A DNA stretch of 64,000 nt from Streptomyces roseirectus (GTDB lineage Bacteria; Actinomycetota; Actinomycetes; Streptomycetales; Streptomycetaceae), in assembly GCF_014489635.1 (NCBI RefSeq), contig NZ_CP060828.1, positions 310,001 through 374,000 of the forward strand, in the 5' to 3' direction. Positions within the stretch are counted from its first letter, which is position 1, and every line of letters starts with the position of its first letter. Below are positions 1 to 7,251 of this stretch, one piece after another. Made by a program: the position numbers and the translations under genes. Under the pieces are notes generated by a model. It saw only the letters and a list, made by a program, of their open reading frames with translations. It was not told where the DNA came from and ran no database searches.

Positions 1-1044
1 GCGCAGGCCGGTCTGAAGCGGCTTCTCACACTCCCGCAGCACGATCTGCTGACGCTCGCCGGGGACTGGCTCGGTGAGCTGGCGCCGTGGCGCAACCCCG
101 AGACCCTGGCGGCGATCTCCACCACCCTCGCCGCCGAGTCCGTCCTGTCCGCCCTGTTCGTCTTCGGGGAGCAGGTCGCGGAGTCCGACGTCCGCGCCGA
201 GGTCCCCGGCCCCCTGCTCGACCTGCTGCTGCGCACCCGGGTGCTCCACGAGGAGTCGGGGAAGCTGTCGGCCGCCTACTGTCTGGTGCGCGGAGACGGC
301 ATGTCGCTGCTGGCGGCCTGGCGGGCGGCGGGCCGCGACACCGGCTCGTACGCGCCCTGGGTCGGCACCGACTCGATGACGCTCTCCCGGCTGGTGTCGG
401 CGCGCCGCGGCGCGCGGTCGACCCTGGACCTGGGGTGCGGCACCGGCATCCTCGGGCTGTCGGCGGCCCGCAACGGCGCCGAGGTGCTGTCGGTCGACGT
501 CAACCCGGAGTGCACGGCCGCCGCGACGGTCAACGCCCACATCAACGGGCTGGCGGACCGGCTGACCGCCGTCGAGGGCGACATCATGTCCCTGGCGCTG
601 GACTCCCGGTTCGACCTGGTCGTCTCCAACCCGCCCTGTCTCCCGCTGCGCCGCGGCTCGCTCGGCTGGCTGGCCGGCGAAGCGGGGCTGGACGGCCTGG
701 AGTTCTTCTGGGAACTCCTGCGCCAGACGCCCGCGCTCCTCACCCGGGAGGGCGAGGCGCTGCTGCAGGCCGCGGCCTACGGCGACGAGCGCGGGCCGTT
801 CTTCATCGCGGAGCTGGAGGCCGAACTGCGGCGCCTGGGGGTCTTCGGACGGCTGCTGCTGCGACCCTCCACTCCCCCGCGCTGGCCGGCGTTCGCGCCC
901 CGCGACGAGAATCAGCAGCTCACCGGCCCGCTCGGCGACGAGGTCCGGGAGTACGTGACCCGGATCGGCGCCACCCACTACTACGGGTTCGTCCTGTCGG
1001 TGCGGTGCGACGGCGAGGGCCTGGCGGTGGGCCGCTTCCGGTGA
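1..1044 (+). CDS. Class I SAM-dependent methyltransferase, 5' end outside window (PtmD candidate)
   Basis: The frame is open from the first base to the TGA at 1042-1044, so the true start lies left of the window and 347 residues are visible. The C-terminal two thirds is a Rossmann methyltransferase: the SAM-binding motif LDLGCGTGILGL is followed by an acidic strand (LSVDVN) and by DLVVSNPPC, the NPP(Y/F) motif of the HemK/PrmC group that methylates planar or amide nitrogens. The first 100 residues are a helical domain without a signature I can name. It is convergent with the two regulator genes to its right. In the known pactamycin cluster a methyltransferase (PtmD) sits at this place and is thought to methylate the dimethylurea nitrogens. 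I infer the same role from position only. A housekeeping methyltransferase remains possible. Confidence 0.7.
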   Translation, partial: AQAGLKRLLTLPQHDLLTLAGDWLGELAPWRNPETLAAISTTLAAESVLSALFVFGEQVAESDVRAEVPGPLLDLLLRTRVLHEESGKLSAAYCLVRGDGMSLLAAWRAAGRDTGSYAPWVGTDSMTLSRLVSARRGARSTLDLGCGTGILGLSAARNGAEVLSVDVNPECTAAATVNAHINGLADRLTAVEGDIMSLALDSRFDLVVSNPPCLPLRRGSLGWLAGEAGLDGLEFFWELLRQTPALLTREGEALLQAAAYGDERGPFFIAELEAELRRLGVFGRLLLRPSTPPRWPAFAPRDENQQLTGPLGDEVREYVTRIGATHYYGFVLSVRCDGEGLAVGRFR

Positions 1045-1052
1045 CCCGGCAG

Positions 1053-1326
1053 CTAGGGTCTGTCGTCACATTCCCGTCGTCCGCCCGGAGGGCGGGCCGG
1101 GAGGGGTCATGGGGGCACCTCCCTGTTCGAGCGAAGCCGAGAACTCGGGGGAGCGTGCAGCTGCAAGGCGGAGGAGGGCGTCGACGCGGTGGGGGCACCT
1201 CCCGGCCGAAGGCTGGGGGACGTCGGCGACCGACGACAACGCCTGGGGGTACCCCCTGCTCGAAGAGCTTGGGGGAGCGCGTGCCAGACCCCTCCCGGCA
1301 GACGGGAATGTGACGACAGGCCCTAG
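1053..1326. mobile_element. MITE-like element with 26-bp terminal inverted repeats
   Basis: The segment is bounded by inverted repeats at 1053-1078 and 1301-1326 that match at 25 of 26 positions. Both begin with CTAGGG at the outer end. A second pair of arms (CCGGGAGGGGTC near 1097-1108 and its complement near 1287-1298) extends the symmetry inward. The interior has three hairpin-like blocks of the type GGGGGCACCTCCC...GGGGGA (near 1111, 1191 and 1246). I see no transposase gene inside. It lies between the convergent ends of the methyltransferase and the regulator gene, where it could also stop transcription. The size and structure suit a non-autonomous element. The family is not identified. 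Confidence 0.6.
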
Positions 1327-1357
1327 GGCCGCGCCGGACCGCGGCGCCGCCCCCGGG

Positions 1358-1903
1358 TCACCCGGTGACCGTCGCCGCATCGGACGGTCCGAGCCAGCGC
1401 GCCCCGAGTTCGGCGCGTTCCAGGGCCGCGACCGCGTCGGCCACCTCCGGCAGCGTGAGGTGCGTGGTGTCGACCAGCCGGACGCCGGGTATGTCGGGGA
1501 CCTCCGCGTCGAGGTGACGTTCCGCCAGCCGGCCCTCCACGAACAGCCGGCCGCCCGCGTCGTTCTCGATCCGGGTGGCCAGCGCCTGCGCGTCCGCCCG
1601 CAGACCGTAGTAGACGGCCCGCGCGCCCAGTTCCTCGAACACCTTCTGGAAGCGTTCGTAGGCGCGGCCCGCGAGGACCACCCCGGTGACGATCACGACG
1701 CGGGCCCCCCACTCCCGGTAGACGGGCAGGGCCGCGCGCACGGTCGCGGCCATCAGGTCGTACACCTCCTCGCCGCCGTTCCAGGGGTGGACGATGGGGT
1801 CGCAGTCCATGACGGCGGCCGGGACGCCGTAGCGCGTCACCAACTGGTGGCCCAGCCGGGTCTTACCGACGCCCGGGGCGCCGGTGATCACCACGGCGCG
1901 CAT
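1358..1903 (-). CDS. ptmE: P-loop nucleotide kinase-like protein, probable pathway regulator partner (PtmE)
   Basis: The 181-residue protein has a Walker A loop GAPGVGKT at residues 8-15, a DCDP motif near 30 and the size of a small adenylate-kinase-like fold. Its ATG start at 1903 overlaps the TGA of the upstream winged-helix gene by one base (TGATG), so the two are translationally coupled. In S. pactum two regulatory genes at this position (ptmE, ptmF) are both needed for transcription of the pactamycin cluster. The coupling here suggests that a nucleotide-binding protein and a DNA-binding protein act together. I infer the symbol from gene order. What it phosphorylates or senses is not visible. 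Confidence 0.65.
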   Translation of the reverse strand: MRAVVITGAPGVGKTRLGHQLVTRYGVPAAVMDCDPIVHPWNGGEEVYDLMAATVRAALPVYREWGARVVIVTGVVLAGRAYERFQKVFEELGARAVYYGLRADAQALATRIENDAGGRLFVEGRLAERHLDAEVPDIPGVRLVDTTHLTLPEVADAVAALERAELGARWLGPSDAATVTG

Positions 1904-2535
1904 CAGCCGGCCTCCTCGCGGACCGTGCCGACCAGGCGGAAGCCCAGGTGGGGGATCTTCAGGAGTTTCGCGCCGGAGTCGATGTCGAGGAACTTCTGTT
2001 TCAGGACCGAGGTCACCTTGTTGACGTCCTCCCCGCCCGTGGCCTCGGTGAGTTCTTCGCGGGAGACGATCTGGCCGGGCCGGTCGGACAGCAGGCGCAG
2101 CAGCCCCGCCTCGGCGTCGGTCACGGGCAGCGACTTCGCGGCGGAGTTCAGCGAGCCGTTCGCGAGGGTGAGCACCTGGGTGTTCTCGGGCGGCGTGACC
2201 GTCTTGAGGTAGCTCAGGGTCTCCACGAGCCTGGGCCGCCGCAGCGGGCTGGCCAGGGTGAATCCGTAGCCGGCGGTGACCGCCGCCAGGACCTCGGTGG
2301 CGGACACGCTGTCCAGGACGGCGACGGCGTAACCGCCCCGGCGTTTGAGGTCGGCCACGGACAGGTCGTCCGGGCGGGCGGCTGCGACCCGGTGGAAGGA
2401 GACCAGCAGGGCGCCGGGCGGCGGGGCGTGACCGGTCGCGGGGTCGGTGACGTGCAGGGTGAGGCCCACCTCGGCACATGCCTCCGCAAGCACCTCCACG
2501 TCTTCCGGTGTCAGGGACTGAGCCAGTGCGTACAT
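1903..2535 (-). CDS. ptmF: Atypical response-regulator-like winged-helix transcription factor (PtmF)
   Basis: The protein has 210 residues. The C-terminal 90 form an OmpR/PhoB-type winged helix: LPVTDAEAGLLRLLSD, then the helix-turn-helix region REELTEATGG, and IPHLGFRLVG at the wing. The N-terminal 110 residues have the alternating strand and helix pattern of a receiver domain but lack a recognisable acidic pocket and phospho-Asp context, so any control is probably not by a classical histidine kinase. It is coupled to the P-loop gene downstream and lies 55 bp after the deacetylase gene. By position it equals the PtmF activator of the pactamycin cluster. I am confident of the DNA-binding domain and moderately confident of the role. 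Confidence 0.7.
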   Translation of the reverse strand: MYALAQSLTPEDVEVLAEACAEVGLTLHVTDPATGHAPPPGALLVSFHRVAAARPDDLSVADLKRRGGYAVAVLDSVSATEVLAAVTAGYGFTLASPLRRPRLVETLSYLKTVTPPENTQVLTLANGSLNSAAKSLPVTDAEAGLLRLLSDRPGQIVSREELTEATGGEDVNKVTSVLKQKFLDIDSGAKLLKIPHLGFRLVGTVREEAG

Positions 2536-2590
2536 GGGGAACCCTTCGCAGGTCGGCGGGCCGCGGTCGCTTGTCGGGAGAGCGGGAAAG

Positions 2591-3589
2591 TCAGGGGCGC
2601 ATCAGCCAGATCCGCTCGGCGGCCGGGAACCCGGCGCCCTCCGCCAGGCGCACGCCGTGCCGGTGGACGCGCCGGACGATGCCCTTGCGGACCTGGATGC
2701 GGTAGGCGCCCAGCGCCTCGCGCTTGGTGAGCGCCGCCTCGTCGTCGACGGGCAGCAGCTCGGGGCGCAGTGCGCCGAGTCCCTGCTCGGCCAGGCGTTC
2801 GCCGAGGTTCTTCGCGGTCTCCTCCGCCGGGGAGAACAGGGAGTAGGGCTGGTCCTCGTAGAAGGCGACGCGCGCCGTATCGAGCCGGCCGGTGCGGGCC
2901 AGTTCCAGCACCGCTTCCCGGCAGGCGACGTGGTCGACGTGGCCGCCGACGCCGAGCGGCGCGTAGACCGGGCCGGGGCCGTCCAGCAGGGGGGCGAGGC
3001 GTTCGGTGAGGGCGTCGAAGAGCCTCGGTTCCTCGCGGGCGGACGCGTCGGACCAGGCCGGGTCGGTGAAGAAGCGGTCCCGTCTGAGGTCGCGGTCGGC
3101 GGCGTCGACGAACCCCAGCAGCTCGACCCGGGCGCGCAGCACACGGGCGGCGACTCTCTCCTCGTCCAGCAGCAGGCGTCGGGTCAGTGCCGGGCGTTCG
3201 GCGTAGTAGGGGTCCTTGGTCCAGGTCTCGACGCTGAAGACGTCGAGGATCCGGGCGCTCTGCCGGGCCACCGTGGCGCCGAGGGCCAGGGCGGCGTCGT
3301 CCGGGTGCGGGGACACGATCACCGCGGATCCGGTGGCGGGCGGGGCGGGGGTGAGCGGGGGTGCCATGAGCAGCAGTCCGTGCCGGCGCCACCGGGCGAT
3401 GGTCTCGCGGTCCGCGGCACAGAACCCGTCGAGGGGGCGGCTGCCGTCGCAGCGGGACAGCAGGGCGGCGTCGCGGTCCGGCAGGTGGGCGTGTCCCTCG
3501 ACCTGACGCCCCATGAAACGGAGCTTCCCGTCCGCTGTTTCCACGTGCGGCAGGGCCGTCGGGGACCAAGTGCCAGGAATCTCCGTCAT
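2591..3589 (-). CDS. ptmG: PIG-L/LmbE family N-deacetylase (PtmG)
   Basis: The 332-residue protein carries the zinc motif HPDD at residues 95-98 and a second ligand motif GGHVDH in its C-terminal half, both typical of GlcNAc-type deacetylases (MshB, LmbE). An extra N-terminal segment of about 80 residues precedes the catalytic domain. I chose the ATG at 3589 because two copies of TCGGAGTTA, each giving a GGAG ribosome site, stand directly upstream, and because a start at 3649 would add an unconserved leader. In pactamycin biosynthesis the sugar enters as N-acetylglucosamine and PtmG removes the acetyl group from the glycosylated intermediates. The gene is divergent from ptmH. Confidence 0.85.
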   Translation of the reverse strand: MTEIPGTWSPTALPHVETADGKLRFMGRQVEGHAHLPDRDAALLSRCDGSRPLDGFCAADRETIARWRRHGLLLMAPPLTPAPPATGSAVIVSPHPDDAALALGATVARQSARILDVFSVETWTKDPYYAERPALTRRLLLDEERVAARVLRARVELLGFVDAADRDLRRDRFFTDPAWSDASAREEPRLFDALTERLAPLLDGPGPVYAPLGVGGHVDHVACREAVLELARTGRLDTARVAFYEDQPYSLFSPAEETAKNLGERLAEQGLGALRPELLPVDDEAALTKREALGAYRIQVRKGIVRRVHRHGVRLAEGAGFPAAERIWLMRP

Positions 3590-4089
3590 GTAACTCCGAT
3601 AACTCCGAGCCCGCGGTGACGAATCACAGACGCCATATGGCCGGAGCATACAGATCGCCGCCGGGCGCGCCCAGAGCCCGTTCCGAAGCGGCAGAAAATG
3701 GGGGGACGGGTGGCCGAAAATACCTTGCCCGGGTGATCATCATTACCTTCGGGAAGCACCGGGACGATAGATTTCCGGTCATTCATTCCGGTTCCGAGAT
3801 CATTTCCGGGAAGCCTCCTCCGGGCCCGGCGGCGGCCGGGTTCGCGCGGGCGCGGGATCGGCGAAGTTCCCATGTCAGAACCTCCATCTCCGGAGGTGCC
3901 GCGAGCGGCCCACCCCGGCCCGAACGGTGAACGTGATCAAGGCGCCGGCGTGGTCACACACGGACACAACGCAGGGAATTGGCCACGTCTACGGCCTGGT
4001 TTCGGACGCGCCATTGCGCCGGGGATCTTCTGCTGTAGCCTCAAAGTGCGATTTGACCTGTCGGACGACTTAGAGGACGAGGCAGGGGA
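3590..4089. promoter_or_regulatory. Divergent control region between ptmG and ptmH
   Basis: About 500 bases without a credible gene separate the leftward regulator/deacetylase genes from the rightward ptmH-N operon. A possible sigma-70-type promoter for ptmH reads TTGCGC at 4014-4019 and TAGCCT at 4036-4041 with a 16-base spacer, about 50 bases before the ATG. Purine-rich ribosome-site sequence (GAGGACGAGGCAGGGGA) runs into the start codon. The stretch 3690-3830 is locally AT-richer than the coding DNA on either side. No operator can be proven by eye, but this is the most likely place for the pathway regulators to bind. Confidence 0.4.
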
Positions 4090-5991
4090 ATGGAGACTCG
4101 CGTACTGCTTGTTCAACAAGGAGTCTGGGGGAATTCCGCGGCCTCCATGCCCCTGGCGATCGGCTACCTCAAGGCATATGCCGAAGCGGACGACAGAATC
4201 CGCCGCCGCATGGACATCTCCATCCGGAACTATCCGGGTGACGCCGGCCTCAACGCCATGGCCCGGGACCTGATCCGGGACGGCTGTCCCGACATCCTCT
4301 GTTTCTCCGTCCTCGGCTGGAACTTCCGCGCTTTCGGAACCCTCGCGGAGACCTTCAAGCAGATGAACCCGCAGGGCTGGGTCGTCTTCGGCGGCAACCA
4401 CGTCGCCTACCAGGCCGAGCGGGTCCTGCGCATGTTCCCCCAGGTCGACGTGGTGGTGAACGGCGAGGGGGAGCTGATCTTCCGGGACCTGCTGAACGGC
4501 TACCTCGACGGCGCCCAGCGCGGCGCACTGCACGAGATCGGCGGCATCTCCTTCCGCGAGGCCGACGGGAACCTGGTCACCACCCCCGAACGCGAGCGCA
4601 TTCAGGACCTGGAGATCCTACCCTCCCCCATTCTCACCGGCGCGATACCGCTGGCCGGCGACAAGGGGGGTTTCCGCTACGACTACGCGTTGCTGGAGAC
4701 GAACCGCGGCTGCCCCTACAAGTGCTCCTTCTGTTATTGGGGAGGTGCCACGGGGCAGAAGATACGGGCGTTCTCCCGGGAGCGGCTGCGCGAAGAACTC
4801 GAACTGCTGGGCCGGCACGGTGCGGAAATCCTGATGCTCGCCGACTCCAATTTCGGGCTCCTGCGCCAGGACGAGGAATTCCTGGACGATATGCTCCGGG
4901 TGCGCCGCAAATACGGTTTCCCGAAGCGGCTGGAGACTTCCTGGGCCAAGAACAAGTCGCCCGGTTTCTATCGCATCATGGAGAAGATGAAGCAGTCCGG
5001 GATGCACAGCGCCTTCATCCTGGCCCTGCAGACGATGGACGACTCCGTGCTGGATCTCATGCGCCGCCGGAACATGAAGCTGAACGACTGGGAAAGCCTC
5101 GTCGCCTGGCTGACCGAGCACGGCATCACCCCGTATCTGGAGTTGATCTGGGGAGCGCCGGGTGAAACGGTCGCCTCGTTCCTGGACGGTTATGACCGGG
5201 CGGCCCAGCACACGCCGTTCATCGCGGTCCATCCGCTGATGCTGCTGCCGAACACCGAATACCACGACAAGCGCGAACAGCACGGACTGGTGACCGTGCG
5301 CGGCGAGCAGGACGACTTCGACTACGTCCTCTCCCACAAGACGATGACGCTCGCGGACAACGAGCGCATGCTGCGCTTCATCTGCTGGAACCGGGTCCTG
5401 GCCCGGAGTCTGTTCCTGCACAACATCTGGGTCGCGCTGCGCGGGCTCGCCGGAATCCCCCAGTCGCAGGTGCTCCTCAGCTTCTCCGACTGGATCGAGA
5501 AGAGCGAGGACCACGAGGCGAGGGAACTGCACGCGGTGGCCAAGCCGGCGAGTTCCGCCAGTGAGCTCGTCGACCCGAACGTCTGGCGGCTGCTCACCAA
5601 GCGGCTGCTGCGGCGGTGGTGGGAGGAGGCCATGCGTCCCGTCCTGCCCGAGGACCTGCTGCCGGTCCTCGACGAGGTGTTCCGCTACGACCTGCTGTGC
5701 CAGCCGGTCCGCCTGCTGCGCGACGGGTCGGGTCCCGAGGAGGACCTGCCGGTCGTCACCAGGTACGACGAGAGCTGGTACCTGCGCGGCGACACGGAGT
5801 TCACCCACCCCGTGCCCCACCTGATCGCCGCGCTGCGGCGCGGGGAGACGGTGAGCACGGAGCCGGAGCGCCACACCGAGGACTTCTACTACCGGACCGG
5901 GTTCGGCGGAGACCTCCAGCACTACTTCCGCATGGACCGCTTCCGCGGGCTGACCGGGCAGCAGCTCGACGCACAGTTCACCAAGGTTTGA
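4090..5991 (+). CDS. ptmH: Cobalamin-dependent radical SAM C-methyltransferase (PtmH)
   Basis: The protein has 633 residues. The first 150 form a B12-binding Rossmann domain (SVLGWNFRAFGTL, then VVFGGNHVAYQAE). The radical SAM core follows with the cluster motif CPYKCSFCYW, cysteines 208, 212 and 215. A C-terminal domain of about 200 residues completes the class B fold. In the pactamycin pathway PtmH is the enzyme whose loss removes the extra C-methyl groups of the cyclopentitol, so it methylates unactivated carbon using methylcobalamin. It starts the rightward operon ptmH-I-J-K-L-M-N, and the ACP gene follows after 31 bases. Confidence 0.85.
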   Translation: METRVLLVQQGVWGNSAASMPLAIGYLKAYAEADDRIRRRMDISIRNYPGDAGLNAMARDLIRDGCPDILCFSVLGWNFRAFGTLAETFKQMNPQGWVVFGGNHVAYQAERVLRMFPQVDVVVNGEGELIFRDLLNGYLDGAQRGALHEIGGISFREADGNLVTTPERERIQDLEILPSPILTGAIPLAGDKGGFRYDYALLETNRGCPYKCSFCYWGGATGQKIRAFSRERLREELELLGRHGAEILMLADSNFGLLRQDEEFLDDMLRVRRKYGFPKRLETSWAKNKSPGFYRIMEKMKQSGMHSAFILALQTMDDSVLDLMRRRNMKLNDWESLVAWLTEHGITPYLELIWGAPGETVASFLDGYDRAAQHTPFIAVHPLMLLPNTEYHDKREQHGLVTVRGEQDDFDYVLSHKTMTLADNERMLRFICWNRVLARSLFLHNIWVALRGLAGIPQSQVLLSFSDWIEKSEDHEARELHAVAKPASSASELVDPNVWRLLTKRLLRRWWEEAMRPVLPEDLLPVLDEVFRYDLLCQPVRLLRDGSGPEEDLPVVTRYDESWYLRGDTEFTHPVPHLIAALRRGETVSTEPERHTEDFYYRTGFGGDLQHYFRMDRFRGLTGQQLDAQFTKV

Positions 5992-6022
5992 CCGAGACCT
6001 TCACCACGGGAGACGAGAGACG

Positions 6023-6298
6023 ATGGACCGCGCCGGGCTGATTCGCGAACTCCACGAGATAGCGGCGGGCATGACCAAGGGCGAGCACCGGCCGGCCCCC
6101 CAGGAGGGCGACGCCAGTCTCGTGGACCAGTACGGGTTCAGCTCCCTCGACGCCCTGGAGTACCTGCTGATCCTCGAGGAGAAGTTCGATGTCGTCTTCG
6201 AGGACGAGGACCTGACGGAGGAGACGCTGTTCTCCATCGAGGGCCTTGCGAGCTACATCCTCCAGCAGAAGGCCGGCGAAAGCCCCTCCCTGACGTGA
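6023..6298 (+). CDS. ptmI: Discrete acyl carrier protein (PtmI)
   Basis: This 91-residue acidic protein is a stand-alone ACP. The phosphopantetheine serine lies in YGFSSLDALEYLL near residue 40, where FSSLD replaces the usual (D)SL motif. Acidic helix II and III regions follow (EEKFDVVFEDEDLTEE). Its last codons overlap the GTG start of the glycosyltransferase gene by four bases. In pactamycin biosynthesis this ACP carries 3-aminobenzoate and then the 3-(3-aminophenyl)-3-oxopropionyl chain, which is glycosylated while still bound to it. The clustering with a dedicated ketosynthase and acyl ligase agrees with this. Confidence 0.88.
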   Translation: MDRAGLIRELHEIAAGMTKGEHRPAPQEGDASLVDQYGFSSLDALEYLLILEEKFDVVFEDEDLTEETLFSIEGLASYILQQKAGESPSLT

Positions 6299-7251
6299 CG
6301 GCCACGACACCGGCGGCCGGGGAGGTCGCGGTCAGCGTGGTCGTCCCGACCCGTGACCGGACCACCCGGCTCCTGCTCACGCTGACGGCCCTGGGACACC
6401 AGACCCTGGGCCGTGAGCGGTTCGAGGTCGTCCTGGTCGACGACGCGCCGGAGCCCGGTGCGGTGGAGCAGGTGCTGTCCGCCCTCCCCGAGGCCCTTCC
6501 GGCAGGTCTGCCGGTGCGGCGGGCCGCCACGGGCGGGGGCGGGGTGGCCTGCGCCCGCAACACCGGGGCCCGTCTGGCGCGCGGGGAGCTGCTGCTCTTC
6601 CTCGACGACGACACCGTGGCCTCCCCGGAACTCCTGGAGGCGCACCTCGCGGCCCACCGGGGATCCGGTGCCACCGTGGTGCACGGCGCCGTCACCGACC
6701 TGTCCGCGTTCGCGCTGACCCCCGAACCCCGGCCCCTGCGAGGTCCCCTGCAAACGACTTTGACCGGTGCCCGGGGCCGCACGATCGAGCCCGCCGACAT
6801 CGCCGGCCTCGCCTCGGCCGTCCCTCTGCTCGGCCCGCGCCGTTCGTTCATCGAGCGGACCGCCCGGCAGGTGACGCGGTCGCCCGCGTACGCCCCGCTG
6901 CGCTGGCTGAGCTGCGTCGGCACCAGTACCAGCGTCCGGCGCACGGTGTTCGAGGGGGTCGGCGGCTTCGACGAGCACTACGGGCAGTTGTGGGGCGGCG
7001 AGGACCTGGAACTGGGGCTGCGGCTGGCCGCCGAGGGCGCCTCCTTCGACCTGCTCGACGCGACCGCCTACCACCTGCCGACGGCCCGCCGGGACACCGG
7101 CGATCTCCTGCCGAGGTTCTGGCGGCGGGTCGCCGACCGGCACGGGGACCCGCGCCTCGCGGACGTCGGTCCCTTCCTCGCCGGCCGGCTCTCCCTCGAC
7201 GAGCTGGCCGCGCGGCTCGGTGCCCTGGCCCCCGGGAGGGCGGTGTCATGA
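6295..7251 (+). CDS. ptmJ: Family 2 glycosyltransferase (PtmJ)
   Basis: The 318-residue GT-A protein starts with VSVVVPTRDRTTRLLLTL, has the nucleotide-binding LVDDAPEP, the DXD-type motif FLDDDTVASP near residue 105, and a GGFDEHYGQLWGGEDLEL acceptor or catalytic motif near 220-240. It has no membrane segment. The GTG start at 6295 overlaps the ACP stop in a GTGA. In the pactamycin route PtmJ moves N-acetylglucosamine from the UDP sugar to the ACP-bound beta-keto aryl chain, an unusual protein-bound acceptor. The tight coupling to the ACP and ketosynthase genes supports that role. Confidence 0.85.
   Translation: MTATTPAAGEVAVSVVVPTRDRTTRLLLTLTALGHQTLGRERFEVVLVDDAPEPGAVEQVLSALPEALPAGLPVRRAATGGGGVACARNTGARLARGELLLFLDDDTVASPELLEAHLAAHRGSGATVVHGAVTDLSAFALTPEPRPLRGPLQTTLTGARGRTIEPADIAGLASAVPLLGPRRSFIERTARQVTRSPAYAPLRWLSCVGTSTSVRRTVFEGVGGFDEHYGQLWGGEDLELGLRLAAEGASFDLLDATAYHLPTARRDTGDLLPRFWRRVADRHGDPRLADVGPFLAGRLSLDELAARLGALAPGRAVS

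Noticed and set aside
1..1044. Left-edge methyltransferase as the pactamycin-resistance 16S rRNA methylase
   Set aside because: The NPPC motif and layout are HemK/PrmC-like, not those of an rRNA adenosine N1-methyltransferase. Position matches PtmD better.
87..1313. Long plus-strand frame of 408 codons over the methyltransferase gene
   Set aside because: It is arginine- and proline-rich and shadows the methyltransferase frame, which has clear SAM-binding motifs.
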